This document shows positions 33,538 to 44,120 of a stretch of 64,000 nt of DNA, one piece after another. The DNA lies in the NCBI RefSeq assembly GCF_018130545.1, contig NZ_JAFCKF010000010.1:1-64000 (forward strand), written 5' to 3'. The notes beneath the pieces were generated by a model. It made no database searches and had not been told where the DNA came from. It worked only from the letters and a program-made list of their open reading frames with translations. This DNA is from Bradyrhizobium tropiciagri (lineage in GTDB: Bacteria > Pseudomonadota > Alphaproteobacteria > Rhizobiales > Xanthobacteraceae). Position 1 is the first letter of the stretch; each line of letters begins with the position of its first letter. A program made the translations under genes and the position numbers.

Positions 33538-34473
33538 ATGAAACGCCTGATCCTTCGCACCAGGGCGCAGCTGCGTGATGCTGCAAAGCCCGTGGCCAAC
33601 GTCGCCATTGGCGCGTTGACGACCGGGCTGCTGCGCACCACGCGCTATTTCGATCCGGAGAAGACCGCACGATTCTTCGGCCACGCCGCGCATTTCATCG
33701 GCCGCCGGTTGCGCGAGGATCGGATCGGCCGCGAGAACCTCACGGCGGCCTTCCCGGAGAAGTCACCGCAGGAAATCGAGGAGATCCTGACCGGCGTCTG
33801 GCACAACCTCGGACGGATCGGCGCCGAGTTCGCGCATATCGACCGCATCTGGGACCATGATCCCCAGAATCCCGACAAACCGGGCCGCGTCGAATTCTCG
33901 GCGCGCAGCAAGCAGCTGTTCGACCAATTGCGTGACGACGGCAAGCCGGCGCTGTTCTTCGCCGCGCATCTCGGCAATTGGGAGCTCTCGCCAATTGCTG
34001 CCGCCGCACATGGCCTCGACGCCACGATCCTGTTCCGGCGGCCGAACATCGAGGCAGCCGACCGCGCCATCGAACGCATCCGCGCCGTCAACCTCGGCAC
34101 GCTGGTCCCGGCCGGCCGCGACGCGCCGCTCAAGCTGGCGCAGGCGCTGAAGAACGGCCAGCACGTCGCGATGCTGGTCGACCAGTATTTGACCAACGGC
34201 GTTCCCGTCACCTTCTTCGGCCGCAAGACCACCGCGAACCCGCTGCTGGCGCGCCTGCGCCGGCAGATCGAATGTCCGATCCACGGCACGCGGATCATCC
34301 GCCTGCCCGATGGCCGTTTCCGCGGCGAGGTTACCGAGGAAGTGAAACCGGTGTTCGACGCGTCCGGTCAGGTCGACATCCAGGGCACGACGCAGGCGAT
34401 CACCGACATCGTCGAGGGCTGGGTCCGCGAATATCCGGATCAATGGCTCTGGCTGCACCGGCGCTGGCGGTAA
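33538..34473 (+). CDS. lpxXL: Lipid A VLCFA acyltransferase LpxXL
   Basis: 311 aa. The catalytic H-x4-E motif of lauroyl/myristoyl-type acyltransferases is present (AAHLGNWEL), with an N-terminal hydrophobic segment anchoring it to the inner membrane and a C-terminal WLWLHRRW signature. It moves the very-long-chain acyl group from AcpXL to lipid A. In rhizobial clusters an alcohol dehydrogenase gene usually sits just before lpxXL; here there is none. Confidence 0.92.
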   Translation: MKRLILRTRAQLRDAAKPVANVAIGALTTGLLRTTRYFDPEKTARFFGHAAHFIGRRLREDRIGRENLTAAFPEKSPQEIEEILTGVWHNLGRIGAEFAHIDRIWDHDPQNPDKPGRVEFSARSKQLFDQLRDDGKPALFFAAHLGNWELSPIAAAAHGLDATILFRRPNIEAADRAIERIRAVNLGTLVPAGRDAPLKLAQALKNGQHVAMLVDQYLTNGVPVTFFGRKTTANPLLARLRRQIECPIHGTRIIRLPDGRFRGEVTEEVKPVFDASGQVDIQGTTQAITDIVEGWVREYPDQWLWLHRRWR

Positions 34474-34498
34474 CGGTCCGTTACATCAGCCATTGGCA

Positions 34499-35443
34499 TC
34501 AGAGACCTTCGCGATCGGGCGACGGTACGTTCCCTCCGCAAGCGATGACCCATACACGCGATTGCTCGCGGTCGACGACGCCTCCCAAGACCGCCGCCAT
34601 CGCCAAGGCGCCGCTCGGCTCGGCCCGGATGCTGCAGGTCTCAAGCAGCAACCGGGCAGCGTATTGCACAAGTTCATCGCTCACGGCGCACACCTGAACA
34701 TTCGACCATTGCAGAATTTCGAAGGCCCGCACCCCGATCTGGCGGGAGCGCAAGGCATCGCATAGCGTATCTCCAGGAGGATCGATCCGGATCGGAACGC
34801 CAATCTCGCGGGCACGCGCGTAGCGTTGGTGGGTCTGCGGTTCTGCAACATAGATTGCAGCCGAGATGGACCAGGAGCGCAAAGCAAGGGCAACGCCAGC
34901 GGCCAGCCCGCCGCCGCCACAGGCAACAATCACGGCGTCAGAGGCTGGGCCACTTGCCTGAATGGCAGCTGCGATCTCCGAACCCACCGTGAAGCTTCCA
35001 GCAATCATCTCGACGTCTTCGAAAGCGTGCAGGTTACGCCAACCGCGTCGATGGGCCTCCATTCGAGCGCAATCGACCAACTCCGACCGCTCGACGATCT
35101 TTATCTCAGCTCCGGTTTTTCGGGCCTGCTCCCTTTTGAAGGCTGCGACGTCCGCGGGCATGATCAAACAGGCGGGCTTGTCCAGCGCCTGAGCGGCCAG
35201 GCCGACCGCAATCGGAAAGTTTCCTGCCCCAGCGGCGACAACTCCTCGCTCGGCGTTTCGCGTCCCAAGGATTGCTCCTCGAAACTTGAACGAACCGCCA
35301 TACTGAACGGTCTCGTCTTTGATAAAGATTGTTCGCCCAGTCACTGCGTCCAAAGCGGCGCAAGATCGTATGGGTGTCTGCAACGCCCGGCCCGCAATAA
35401 ATTCGAGATCGTCACGGATCAAATGAATCGGCTGAGGGGGCAT
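34499..35443 (-). CDS. PLP-dependent threonine/serine dehydratase-like enzyme
   Basis: 314 aa from ATG 35443, preceded by GAGG; the frame extends to 35509. The Schiff-base lysine is K53 in GGSFKFRGA and the phosphate loop is ACGGGGLAAG. This is the fold-type II family of threonine dehydratase, serine racemase and hydroxyaspartate dehydratase. There is no ACT domain, so a biodegradative or racemase role is likely. Base composition is lower in GC than neighbours, and the gene stands alone, which hints at later acquisition. Confidence 0.8.
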   Translation of the reverse strand: MPPQPIHLIRDDLEFIAGRALQTPIRSCAALDAVTGRTIFIKDETVQYGGSFKFRGAILGTRNAERGVVAAGAGNFPIAVGLAAQALDKPACLIMPADVAAFKREQARKTGAEIKIVERSELVDCARMEAHRRGWRNLHAFEDVEMIAGSFTVGSEIAAAIQASGPASDAVIVACGGGGLAAGVALALRSWSISAAIYVAEPQTHQRYARAREIGVPIRIDPPGDTLCDALRSRQIGVRAFEILQWSNVQVCAVSDELVQYAARLLLETCSIRAEPSGALAMAAVLGGVVDREQSRVWVIACGGNVPSPDREGL

Positions 35444-35597
35444 CCTGGCCTCTGCGGCAATCGCAAACGAGTACCAGAGGCTATCGGACACGCCTGCACA
35501 GGTGTCCAATCAGCTGTTGTCACCGCTCGATTTATCTTGTGAACGCCTGAAGTATCTCAGCTCATCATAGGCAACAGCATCGTGCCCGCACGCAGCC

Positions 35598-36707
35598 CTA
35601 GCGCCCCGTCTTCACGCGCGTCCACAGGCGATTGATGATCCGCTGCGTCGCCGGGTCGCGCGCCGTGATCACGAACAACTTCTTCTGCATCGCCTCGTCG
35701 GGATAGATATTCTTGTCGTTGAAGATCTTCGGATCGATCAGCTTCTGGCTCGCCAAATTGCCGTTGGCATAGGACAGGAAGTTCGAATTCTTCGCCGCGA
35801 CGTCGGGACGGTAGAGGTAGTTGATCAGCTCATAGGCCTCGGCGACATTCTTTGCGTCGGCAGGAATCGCGAGATTGTCGAAGAACATCTGCGCGCCCTC
35901 CTTCGGGACCGTGTAACCGATCTCGACGCCGCTCTTGGCTTCCGCCGCCCGGCTGCGCGCCTGCATGATGTCGCCCGACCATCCGACCACGAAGCAGATT
36001 TCGCCCGAAGCCAGCGCGCTGAGATATTCGGACGAGTGGAATTTTCGCACATAGGGCCGGATCTTGATGACGAGATCGGCGGCCTTCTCCAGGTCGGCCT
36101 GCTTGGTCGAGTTCGGATCGAAGCCGAGATAGCTCAGCGCCGCCGGCAGGATGTCGTCGGCGGAATCCAACATGTGGATGCCGCAATCCTTGAACTTGGC
36201 GAGGTTCTCCGGCTTGAACACCATGTCCCAGCTGTCGATCTTCGCATCGGGCCCCAGTATCTTCTCCGCCATCTTGACGTTGTAACCGATGCCGGTGGTG
36301 CCCCACATATAGTTGGCGCCGTAATTGTTGCCGGGATCGTAGGTCGCGAGCTGGCCGGTCACGACCGGCCAGGCGTTGGCGAGGTTCGGCAGCTTCGACT
36401 TGTCGAGCTTCAGAAACACCTTCGCGGTGATCTGGCGCTGCAGGAAATAGCCGGTCGGCACCACGACGTCGTAGCCCGACTTGCCGGCGAGCAGCCGCGT
36501 CTCCAGCGTCTCATTGGCGTCGAACGTATCGTAGACCACCTTGATGCCGGTTTCCTTGGTGAAGTCCTCGAGGACTCCCGGCGCCATGTAGTTCGACCAG
36601 TTGTAGAAGTTGACCGTGCGCTCCTGCGCGCCGGCGGAAGCAGCGAACAACAGAACCATGGCGATCGTACCGACGAGGCTGACGAGACGACGGCCCTGCT
36701 TCTGCAT
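35598..36707 (-). CDS. Polyamine ABC transporter substrate-binding protein (PotF/PotD-like)
   Basis: 369 aa with a signal peptide (LVGTIAMVLLFAASAGAQ). The family pattern VNFYNWSNYMAPGVLEDFTKETGIKVVYDTFDANETLETRL is clear, as are the later VVPTGYF and GEICFVVGWSGD. It binds putrescine or spermidine in the periplasm. No permease or ATPase genes are adjacent, so it is an orphan or works with a transporter encoded elsewhere. It follows the aminotransferase gene by 6 bp, an operon arrangement. Confidence 0.9.
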   Translation of the reverse strand: MQKQGRRLVSLVGTIAMVLLFAASAGAQERTVNFYNWSNYMAPGVLEDFTKETGIKVVYDTFDANETLETRLLAGKSGYDVVVPTGYFLQRQITAKVFLKLDKSKLPNLANAWPVVTGQLATYDPGNNYGANYMWGTTGIGYNVKMAEKILGPDAKIDSWDMVFKPENLAKFKDCGIHMLDSADDILPAALSYLGFDPNSTKQADLEKAADLVIKIRPYVRKFHSSEYLSALASGEICFVVGWSGDIMQARSRAAEAKSGVEIGYTVPKEGAQMFFDNLAIPADAKNVAEAYELINYLYRPDVAAKNSNFLSYANGNLASQKLIDPKIFNDKNIYPDEAMQKKLFVITARDPATQRIINRLWTRVKTGR

Positions 36708-36713
36708 TCTGGT

Positions 36714-37883
36714 CTACCTCTTGCGACGATGCACCGCGTCCGACAGCCGCTCCAGCGCGGTGTCGAGTGTCGAGTCTTTCTTGGCGAAACAGAAACGCAC
36801 GACCGACGTCACCGCATCCTGCTCGTAAAACGCCGACACTGGAATAGCCGCGACCTTGTAATCCTGCACAATTCGCCAGCAGAACTCCGCATCGGTCTCG
36901 TTGAGACCGAGCGGCGACAAGTCGACGGTGAGGAAGTAGGTGCCCTGCGACTTGAGCACCGGAAAGCCGATGCTCTCGAGCCCCTTGGTGAGGCGGTCGC
37001 GACTGCGCGCCATGTCCTTGCGCATGTCGAAGAAATAATCGTCCGGCTTGCCGAGGCCGTACGCAACCGCGGCCTGCAGATTGGGCGCGGTCGTGAAGGT
37101 CAGGAACTGGTGCACTTTCGCCGCCACGCGCAGCAGCGGCGGCGCGGCGCAGACGAATCCGATCTTCCATCCGGTCAGCGAGAAGATCTTGCCGGCGCTA
37201 CCGACCTTGATGGTGCGATCGCGCATCCCCGGGATCGTGATCAGCGGGATATGCTCCCGCCCGTCGAACGTGACGTGTTCCCAGACCTCGTCGCAGATCG
37301 CGACCGTGTCGAACTCCTGGCAGAACCGCGCCAGCAGTTCGAGGTCCTCGCGCGGATAGACCACCGCCGCGGGGTTGAGCGGATTGTTGAACAGCACCGC
37401 CTTGGTCTTGTGGTTGAAGACGCTGCGCAGCATCTCCTCGTTCAGCCGCCACTCCGGCGGTTCGAGCCGCAACAGCCGCGGAATGCCGCCGGCCTGACGG
37501 ATGATCGGCAGATAGGAATCATAGACCGGCTGGAAGCACACCACCTCGTCGCCGGGCTCGACCACAGACAGGATCGAGGACGTCAGCGCCTCGGTGCCGC
37601 CTGAGGTGACCATCACCTCGGTCATCGGATCGAGCTTGAGCCCGTGCCAATGGCCGTAATGCGTTGCGATCGCCTGACGGAGTTCCGGAATGCCCATCAT
37701 CGACGGATACTGGTTGTAGCCGTTGATGGACGCGTCCGCGGCGGCGCGGCGGATGTCCTCCGGTCCGGGATCGTCGGGAAAGCCCTGTCCGAGATTGATG
37801 GCGTTGTTGTCGCGCGCAGCCTGCGACATCGCCTCGAAGATGGTGACGGGAAGGTCCGCGAAGACCTTGTTCATGGAGGTCAT
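36714..37883 (-). CDS. Class I/II PLP aminotransferase
   Basis: 389 aa. The PLP lysine lies in GSAGKIFSLTGWK and the N-terminal segment NAINLGQGFPDDPGP belongs to the subgroup of kynurenine/methionine aminotransferases (YbdL-like). It is first in a pair with the polyamine-binding protein gene. The coupling suggests amino acid or polyamine breakdown, but substrate cannot be read from sequence. Confidence 0.88.
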   Translation of the reverse strand: MTSMNKVFADLPVTIFEAMSQAARDNNAINLGQGFPDDPGPEDIRRAAADASINGYNQYPSMMGIPELRQAIATHYGHWHGLKLDPMTEVMVTSGGTEALTSSILSVVEPGDEVVCFQPVYDSYLPIIRQAGGIPRLLRLEPPEWRLNEEMLRSVFNHKTKAVLFNNPLNPAAVVYPREDLELLARFCQEFDTVAICDEVWEHVTFDGREHIPLITIPGMRDRTIKVGSAGKIFSLTGWKIGFVCAAPPLLRVAAKVHQFLTFTTAPNLQAAVAYGLGKPDDYFFDMRKDMARSRDRLTKGLESIGFPVLKSQGTYFLTVDLSPLGLNETDAEFCWRIVQDYKVAAIPVSAFYEQDAVTSVVRFCFAKKDSTLDTALERLSDAVHRRKR

Positions 37884-37891
37884 GTCAGGGA

Positions 37892-38221
37892 TCAGCCGCC
37901 GGTCTTGGTGGGCAGTCCCGCCGCCTTCCAGCCGATGATGCCACCCGCCAGGTGCTTGTCGTAGGGCAGGCCCGCGGCTTGTGCCGCCAGCGAGGCCGTC
38001 ACCGAGCGCTTGCCGGAGCGGCAGGCGAACACCACCTGCTTGCCTTTCGGATCGGGGATCGCGGCCGGATCGAAGGTCGACAGCGGCACCACGACGCCAT
38101 CGGGATAGGCTTCGACGGCGACCTCATTGGGCTCGCGAACGTCGACCAGCAGATAGCGGCCCTCCGCTATGCCCTTCGACACCTCGTCCGGAAACAAATC
38201 TTCCACCTTGTGATCCGCCAC
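37892..38221 (-). CDS. Rhodanese-like sulfurtransferase, single domain
   Basis: 109 aa. C67 in FACRSGKRS is the catalytic cysteine loop, and LLVDVREPNEV is the CH2A-type motif. It ends 8 bp before the aminotransferase start, so it probably leads the same transcript. It moves sulfur from persulfides in the cytosol. Confidence 0.9.
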   Translation of the reverse strand: MADHKVEDLFPDEVSKGIAEGRYLLVDVREPNEVAVEAYPDGVVVPLSTFDPAAIPDPKGKQVVFACRSGKRSVTASLAAQAAGLPYDKHLAGGIIGWKAAGLPTKTGG

Positions 38222-38356
38222 GGAAATATCCTCCCGATATCAGCTTGGCGAGCGTCGCGCGGCTCGCCGTTCCGGGCCGCAAAGTCGCCTCTTGCGGCAA
38301 GAAAATCAAGCGTCCGAAACGGGTTAGATGTCGCGCAGAATCGCCAGATCGTGGGC

Positions 38357-40282
38357 CTAGATCGTGACCTGCGTGCCGACCTCGACCACCCTCCCGGTCG
38401 GGATCTGGAAATAGTCAGTGGCGTCGTTCGACGAGCGGCTCAGCGCGATGAACAGATGGTCCTGCCAGCTCGGCATGCCCGAATGCGCCGCCGGCTTCAG
38501 CGCGCGGCGGGACAGGAAGAACGAGGTCGACATGATGTCGAACTGCCAGCCCAACTTGCGGGCGATCGCCAGCGTCTTCGGCACGTTCGGCTGCTCCATG
38601 AAGCCGAACTTCAGCGTCACCTTGGAGAAGGTCTCGGTCAGCTGCTCCATCCGCACCCGCTCGGACGGATCAATGCGCGGCGTCGGCGCGGTCTCGATGG
38701 TGAGGATGACGTTCTTCTCATGCAGCACCTTGTAGTGCTTGAGGCTGTGCATCAGCGCGGTCGGCGCGCTGACCGGATCGCTGGTCAGGAACACGGCGGT
38801 GCCGGAGACCCGCTGCGGCGGCCGCTTCTCGAGCATCGCGACGAGATCGGCGAGCGGGAATTCCAGCTTGCGCGACTTCTCGAACAATAGCCGGCTGCCG
38901 CGCCGCCAAGTGTACATCACCACGATCATGGCGCCGCCAAGCGCCAGCGGCACCCAGCCGCCCTCGAACACCTTGAGCAGATTGGCGGCGAGGAACGTGA
39001 TGTCGAGAAATAGGAACGGGGCGACCAGCGCGGCAGCGGCGATCGGCGACCAGCGCCAGACCTTCCAGATCACCACGAAGCCCATCATCGCCGTCACCAC
39101 CATGGTGCCGGTCACCGAGATACCGTAGGCCGACGCCAGCGCGCTGGATGAGCGGAACATCAGGACCAGCACGATCACGGCGATGAACAGGAACCGGTTG
39201 ATGCGCGGCATGTAGATCTGCCCGGAATGCGCTTCCGAGGTGTGGCGGATCTCAAACCGCGGCAGCAGGCCGAGCTGGATCGCCTGCCGGGTCAGCGAAT
39301 AGGCGCCGGTGATGACGGCCTGGCTCGCGATCACGGTCGCCATGGTCGCCAGCGCAACCATCGGGATCAGCGCCCAGTCTGGGAACATCAGGAAGAACGG
39401 GTTCTCAATGCCCTTGGGATCGCCGATCAGGAGCGCGCCCTGCCCGAGATAGTTCAGCGCCAGTGACGGCAGCACGATGAACAGCCACGCAGTCTGGATC
39501 GGGCGCTTGCCGAAATGGCCGAGATCGGCATAGAGCGCCTCCGCGCCGGTCACGGCGAGGAACACGGCACCGAGCGTGATGAAGCCGATCACGCCGTGAT
39601 GCAGCATGAACGACACCGCAAGGATCGGATTGAGCGCGTACAGCACCTCGGGATGCCGCGCGATCTGCGGTAGCGCGGCGACCGCAATCACCGTGAACCA
39701 GACGCACATCACCGGCCCGAAGAAGGCCGCGACGCGCGCTGTACCGCGCGATTGTACCGCGAACAGCACGACCAGGATCACCACCGTGAGCGGCACGACA
39801 TAGGGATCGAAGGTCGAGGTGACGAGCTTGATGCCTTCGATCGCCGACAGCACCGACAGCGCCGGCGTGATCACGGCATCGCCGTAGAACAGCGCGCCGC
39901 TGATGATGCCGAGCAGCACGATCGCGGCGGCACCCTTGGTCGCGGCGCGCTGCGCCAGCGCCATCAGCGCCAGTGTCCCGCCTTCGCCATTGTTATCGGC
40001 ACGGAGCAGGATCACGACGTATTTGAGCGTGACGACGACGATCAGCGCCCACAGGATCAGGCTGAGCACGCCGAGCACCGCATGCGTCGTGACACCGCCC
40101 TCGCCGCCGGCAGCCGCGACGACGGCCTCGCGCAGCGCGTAGAGCGGGCTGGTGCCGATGTCGCCATAGACGACGCCGATGCTGCCGAGCATCAGCGCCT
40201 TGAAGGTGGCGGTTGAATGCGCCTCGCCATGGCCGTTTGCCGCGGGCGTTTCCGCCGCGGTGATCGCACTCTCGGATGACAT
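38357..40282 (-). CDS. kup: Kup-type K+ uptake transporter (copy 1)
   Basis: 641 aa from ATG 40282. About 12 TM segments follow the family start [21 protein letters not shown] and [21 protein letters not shown]-terminal cytosolic domain of about 170 residues ends in [11 protein letters not shown]. It imports K+ with protons. A close paralogue lies directly upstream in tandem; most divergence between the two is in the N-terminal tail and the last TM region. Confidence 0.95.
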   Translation of the reverse strand: MSSESAITAAETPAANGHGEAHSTATFKALMLGSIGVVYGDIGTSPLYALREAVVAAAGGEGGVTTHAVLGVLSLILWALIVVVTLKYVVILLRADNNGEGGTLALMALAQRAATKGAAAIVLLGIISGALFYGDAVITPALSVLSAIEGIKLVTSTFDPYVVPLTVVILVVLFAVQSRGTARVAAFFGPVMCVWFTVIAVAALPQIARHPEVLYALNPILAVSFMLHHGVIGFITLGAVFLAVTGAEALYADLGHFGKRPIQTAWLFIVLPSLALNYLGQGALLIGDPKGIENPFFLMFPDWALIPMVALATMATVIASQAVITGAYSLTRQAIQLGLLPRFEIRHTSEAHSGQIYMPRINRFLFIAVIVLVLMFRSSSALASAYGISVTGTMVVTAMMGFVVIWKVWRWSPIAAAALVAPFLFLDITFLAANLLKVFEGGWVPLALGGAMIVVMYTWRRGSRLLFEKSRKLEFPLADLVAMLEKRPPQRVSGTAVFLTSDPVSAPTALMHSLKHYKVLHEKNVILTIETAPTPRIDPSERVRMEQLTETFSKVTLKFGFMEQPNVPKTLAIARKLGWQFDIMSTSFFLSRRALKPAAHSGMPSWQDHLFIALSRSSNDATDYFQIPTGRVVEVGTQVTI

Positions 40283-40436
40283 GGGAAGCTGAGCCTCTGT
40301 CTTCTGCCGCACTGCACAATGCCGGGTTGCAGGCCTATACTCCCGGCAGGAATGCATAGGTTAGCACGGATTCAGGCCTCCACTATGCGTATCACGCATA
40401 GATCACGGCTTTTCAACGCCGAAATTCGCTGTTGGC

Positions 40437-42359
40437 TCAGATAGTTACCTGAGTACCCACTTCAACCACCCGTCCGGTCGGGATCTGGAAATAGTCGGTG
40501 GCGTCGTTGGCGGACCGGCTCATCGCGATGAACAGATGGTCCTGCCACTGCGGCATCCCGGACTGGGCCGACGGCTTCAGCGAGCGGCGCGACACGAAGA
40601 ACGAGGTCGACATGATGTCGAACTGCCAGCCGAGCTTGCGGGCCACCGCGAGCGCCTTCGGCACGTTCGGCGATTCCATGTAGCCGAAGCGCAGCCGCAC
40701 CGCGGTGAACTTGTCGCTGACCTTCTCCATGCTGACGCGTTCGGACAGATCGACGCGCGGCGTCGGTGCGGTCTCGATGGTCAGGATCACGTTGTGCTCG
40801 TGCAGCACCTTGTTGTGCTTGAGATTGTGCAGCAGCGCGGTCGGCACGAAGCTCGGGTCGCTGGTCAGGAATACCGCGGTGCCCTTGACGATGTGCGGCG
40901 GCCGTTTTTCCAGGCTGTGGATCAGGTCGCGCAGCGGCACCTCGATGCGGCGCGTCTTGGCGACCAGGATCGCGGCGCCACGGCGCCAGGTCCAGATCAT
41001 CGTCGCCATCACGACGCCGAACAATAGCGGCACCCAGGCGCCTTCGAACAGCTTCAGGAGATTGGCGCTGAAGAAGGTCATGTCGACGATCACGAACGGC
41101 AGGATCAGCGCCGCCGCCGACGCCACCCGCCAGTTCCACAGCTTCCAGATCACGATGAAGCCCATGATGCCGTCGGCGACCATGGTGGTGGAGACGGCGA
41201 TGCCGTAGGCCGAGGCGAGCCCGCTCGAGGTACGGAACAGCAGCACCAGCAGCAGCACGCCGATCAACAGCAGCCGGTTGACCCGCGGCAGATAGATCTG
41301 CCCGGCATGGGTCTCCGAGGTGTAGCGGACCTCGAAGCGCGGCAGGAGGCCGAGCTGCACCGCCTGGCTGATCAGCGAATAGGCGCCGGTGATGACTGCC
41401 TGGCTCGCGATCACGGTCGCGGCGGTGGCGAGCCCGATCAGCGGCAGCAGCAGCACGTCCGGCACCATGCGGTAGAACGAGTTCTCGATCGCGGCCGGAT
41501 CGGACAGCACCAGCGCGCCCTGCCCGAAATAGTTCAGCAGCAGCGAGGGCAGCACGAAGAACAGCCAGCCGGACTGGATCGGCTTGCGGCCGAAATGCCC
41601 GAGATCGGCGTACAGCGCCTCGCCGCCGGTCACCGCGAGGAACACCGCGCCCAGGGTTACCAGGCCGACGGTGCCGTGGGTCAGCATGAACTGGATCGCG
41701 TAATACGGATTGATCGCCGCCAGCACCGACGGATCATCCATGATGTGGACCAGCCCCATCACCGCGAGCGAGGCGAACCACACCACCATGACCGGCCCGA
41801 AGGCCGAGGCGACACGCGCGGTGCCGGAGCGCTGGACCGAGAACAGCACGACGAGGATCAGGATCGTCAGCGGCACCACATAGTGCTCGAGATGCGGCGT
41901 GGCGAGCTTGAGGCCTTCGACCGCCGACAGCACCGAGATCGCCGGCGTGATCATGGAATCGCCGATGAACATCGAGGCGCCGACGACGCCGAGTGCGAGC
42001 AGCGGCCAGCTGCGCCGTCCGAGCGCCCGCTGGCCGAGCGCCATCAGCGACAGCGTGCCGCCCTCGCCATTGTTGTCGGCGCGCAGCAGCAGCAGGACGT
42101 ATTTGGCGGTGACGACGGTGAACAGCGCCCACAGGATCAGGCTGAGCACGCCCAGCACCATGATGCGCGTGACGGGCTGACCGTGCGCGGCACCGCCGAC
42201 CGCCTCGCGGAAGGCGTAGAGCGGCGACGTTCCGATATCGCCGAACACCACCCCGATGCTGCCTAGCGTCAGGGCCCAGAAACTGGAGGTGCCATGCCCC
42301 GCACCTTGGGCCGTGCCTTGGGCCTCCTGGGCTTCGCTGGATGTGACGCTGGCAGCCAT
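40437..42359 (-). CDS. kup: Kup-type K+ uptake transporter (copy 2)
   Basis: 640 aa from ATG 42359. The family pattern is again [21 protein letters not shown] and [19 protein letters not shown], and the C-terminus is almost identical to copy 1. The pair arose by tandem duplication. They are separated by 154 bases with an AT-richer promoter-like stretch, so copy 1 may be controlled separately. Confidence 0.95.
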   Translation of the reverse strand: MAASVTSSEAQEAQGTAQGAGHGTSSFWALTLGSIGVVFGDIGTSPLYAFREAVGGAAHGQPVTRIMVLGVLSLILWALFTVVTAKYVLLLLRADNNGEGGTLSLMALGQRALGRRSWPLLALGVVGASMFIGDSMITPAISVLSAVEGLKLATPHLEHYVVPLTILILVVLFSVQRSGTARVASAFGPVMVVWFASLAVMGLVHIMDDPSVLAAINPYYAIQFMLTHGTVGLVTLGAVFLAVTGGEALYADLGHFGRKPIQSGWLFFVLPSLLLNYFGQGALVLSDPAAIENSFYRMVPDVLLLPLIGLATAATVIASQAVITGAYSLISQAVQLGLLPRFEVRYTSETHAGQIYLPRVNRLLLIGVLLLVLLFRTSSGLASAYGIAVSTTMVADGIMGFIVIWKLWNWRVASAAALILPFVIVDMTFFSANLLKLFEGAWVPLLFGVVMATMIWTWRRGAAILVAKTRRIEVPLRDLIHSLEKRPPHIVKGTAVFLTSDPSFVPTALLHNLKHNKVLHEHNVILTIETAPTPRVDLSERVSMEKVSDKFTAVRLRFGYMESPNVPKALAVARKLGWQFDIMSTSFFVSRRSLKPSAQSGMPQWQDHLFIAMSRSANDATDYFQIPTGRVVEVGTQVTI

Positions 42360-42473
42360 GGCGAAGTTGGAACGCCCGATCGGTTGATTTTGATCCGCGC
42401 GGCTATCGACGCTTCCGCCCGACCTGTCAACCAATCAACACGCCAGCGCGACGGTAGCATGGTATTTTTGCGG

Positions 42474-43304
42474 TTACGGCTTCAAATCCGGCGGCAGCGG
42501 CGGATTTTCCCGCATCAACGTGATGGTCACGCGACGGTTGGCAGGCAGCGTCGGGTCGTCGGGAAACAGCGGCTGGCCGTCCGCCTTGCCGGAAACCGCG
42601 AAAATATGCGACGGCGGCAATCCTTCCCGCTCGAGAATCTGTCGCACCGCATTGGCGCGGTCGGCGGAGAGGTCGAAAGCGTCGTAATCGCTGCGCGCCG
42701 GCACGAAGCCTGCGGCTGTATGTCCCACGATCGCGACCCTCAGCGGCGTCGCCTTCAGGGGAGCTGCGAGCTTCTGGATCAGGCGGCGGGTGCGCTCATA
42801 CGGCTCCCTGGAGCCGTCGGCGAACATCGAGCGACCGTCCTGATCGACGATCTCGAGGTTGAGCCCCTCCTTGGTCTCCTCGAACATGATATTCTTGGAG
42901 ATCTCGGTCAGCTCCGGCATGTCCTGCAGCGCCTGGCGCAGCGAAGCGGAGGCGAGCGCGAATTCGCGGTCGATCTTCAGCCGCGCGCCGTTGATCTGGC
43001 TGCGCTCCTTTTCGTCCGGCGTCGGATTGGCGGAGGACTCTTCGGGCGAGATGTGCTCGACATTCTTCAGCTTCGGCCGGGTCGGCAGGCCGTCGGACTC
43101 GACGATCCCTGAATAGCGCACATTGGTCTGCACGCCGAAGGCGTCGCGCATCGAGCCGGCGACGATCTTCAGCTTGTTGTTGTCCATGGTGGAGAACGCG
43201 ACGAGCATCACGAAGAAGCTCATCATGAGGCCCATCAGGTCGGCGAAGGTCACGAACCAGCCGTGACCTCCACCGTGAGCGTCGCCGCGCTTTTTCTTGG
43301 CCAT
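42474..43304 (-). CDS. motB: MotB-type flagellar stator protein
   Basis: 276 aa. A single TM helix holds the proton-carrying aspartate D22 (FADLMGLMMSFFVML). The C-terminal OmpA-like domain (about 150-270, with VGHTAAG and DLSADRANAVRQIL) binds peptidoglycan. It forms the stator with MotA. It starts 42 bases after motA in the same direction. Confidence 0.92.
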   Translation of the reverse strand: MAKKKRGDAHGGGHGWFVTFADLMGLMMSFFVMLVAFSTMDNNKLKIVAGSMRDAFGVQTNVRYSGIVESDGLPTRPKLKNVEHISPEESSANPTPDEKERSQINGARLKIDREFALASASLRQALQDMPELTEISKNIMFEETKEGLNLEIVDQDGRSMFADGSREPYERTRRLIQKLAAPLKATPLRVAIVGHTAAGFVPARSDYDAFDLSADRANAVRQILEREGLPPSHIFAVSGKADGQPLFPDDPTLPANRRVTITLMRENPPLPPDLKP

Positions 43305-43346
43305 TGTCGCGTTCTTCCGGCTGCGTTTCCCGAGAGCGCCGGCCGA

Positions 43347-44120
43347 TCAGGCCGGAACCGGCTCGCCTTCCTCGTGGCGATGCTTCTCCGGCAAATAGGC
43401 CAGCAGCATCTCGCGCACCAGCGCGGGGCTCTTGGAGTCGCGGATCATCAGGATGCCGTCGATGATCAGCGTGCGGTTGGTCTCCTCGTCGAGCAGCTTG
43501 CCGTGCAGCTTGTCTGCGATCGGCAGACAAAACAGGTTGGCGACCAGCGCGCCGTACAGCGTCGCGAGCAGCGCGGTCGCCATGAACGGGCCGAGCTTCG
43601 ACGGGTCGGTCATGTTGGCGAACATCTGCACCATGCCGATCAGCGTGCCGATCATGCCGAACGCCGGCGCGCAGTCGCCGATCGCGCGGTAGATCTTGCT
43701 GCCCTCATCGAGGTGCATCAGGAAATTGTCGCGATCGCGCTCCAGGTTGTCGCGGATGAATTCGAGGTCGTAGCCGTCGGCGACGTAGCGGATGCCCTTG
43801 GCAAGGAACGGCTCGTCGGTCTCGACCTTTTCCAGGCCGACCGGGCCCTGCTTGCGGGCGATCTCGGCGATACGGGCGAGCTCGTCGACCAGGTCGCGCG
43901 CCGACAGCCGGCTCATGGTGAAGGCAAACTTGGCGCCGAGCGGCAGCCCGTGCAGCATCACGCCGAGCGGAAAGCGGATCATGGTCGCCGCGATCGAGCC
44001 GCCGAAGATGATGATCATGGCATGTTCGGAGATGAACATGTGCAGGTCGCCGCCCATGAACATCATTACTGCGATGACGATGATGCCAGCCAACAGCCCG
44101 GCGCCAGTCATGATATCCAT
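43347..44120 (-). CDS. motA: MotA-type flagellar stator protein
   Basis: 257 aa from ATG 44120, with GGAG upstream; the longer frame is spurious. Four TM helices (about 4-22, 30-50, 150-170, 180-205) and a charged cytoplasmic loop match PomA/MotA. It forms the ion channel with MotB and pushes on the rotor. No other flagellar gene is near, so the pair may serve a secondary flagellar system. Confidence 0.92.
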   Translation of the reverse strand: MDIMTGAGLLAGIIVIAVMMFMGGDLHMFISEHAMIIIFGGSIAATMIRFPLGVMLHGLPLGAKFAFTMSRLSARDLVDELARIAEIARKQGPVGLEKVETDEPFLAKGIRYVADGYDLEFIRDNLERDRDNFLMHLDEGSKIYRAIGDCAPAFGMIGTLIGMVQMFANMTDPSKLGPFMATALLATLYGALVANLFCLPIADKLHGKLLDEETNRTLIIDGILMIRDSKSPALVREMLLAYLPEKHRHEEGEPVPA

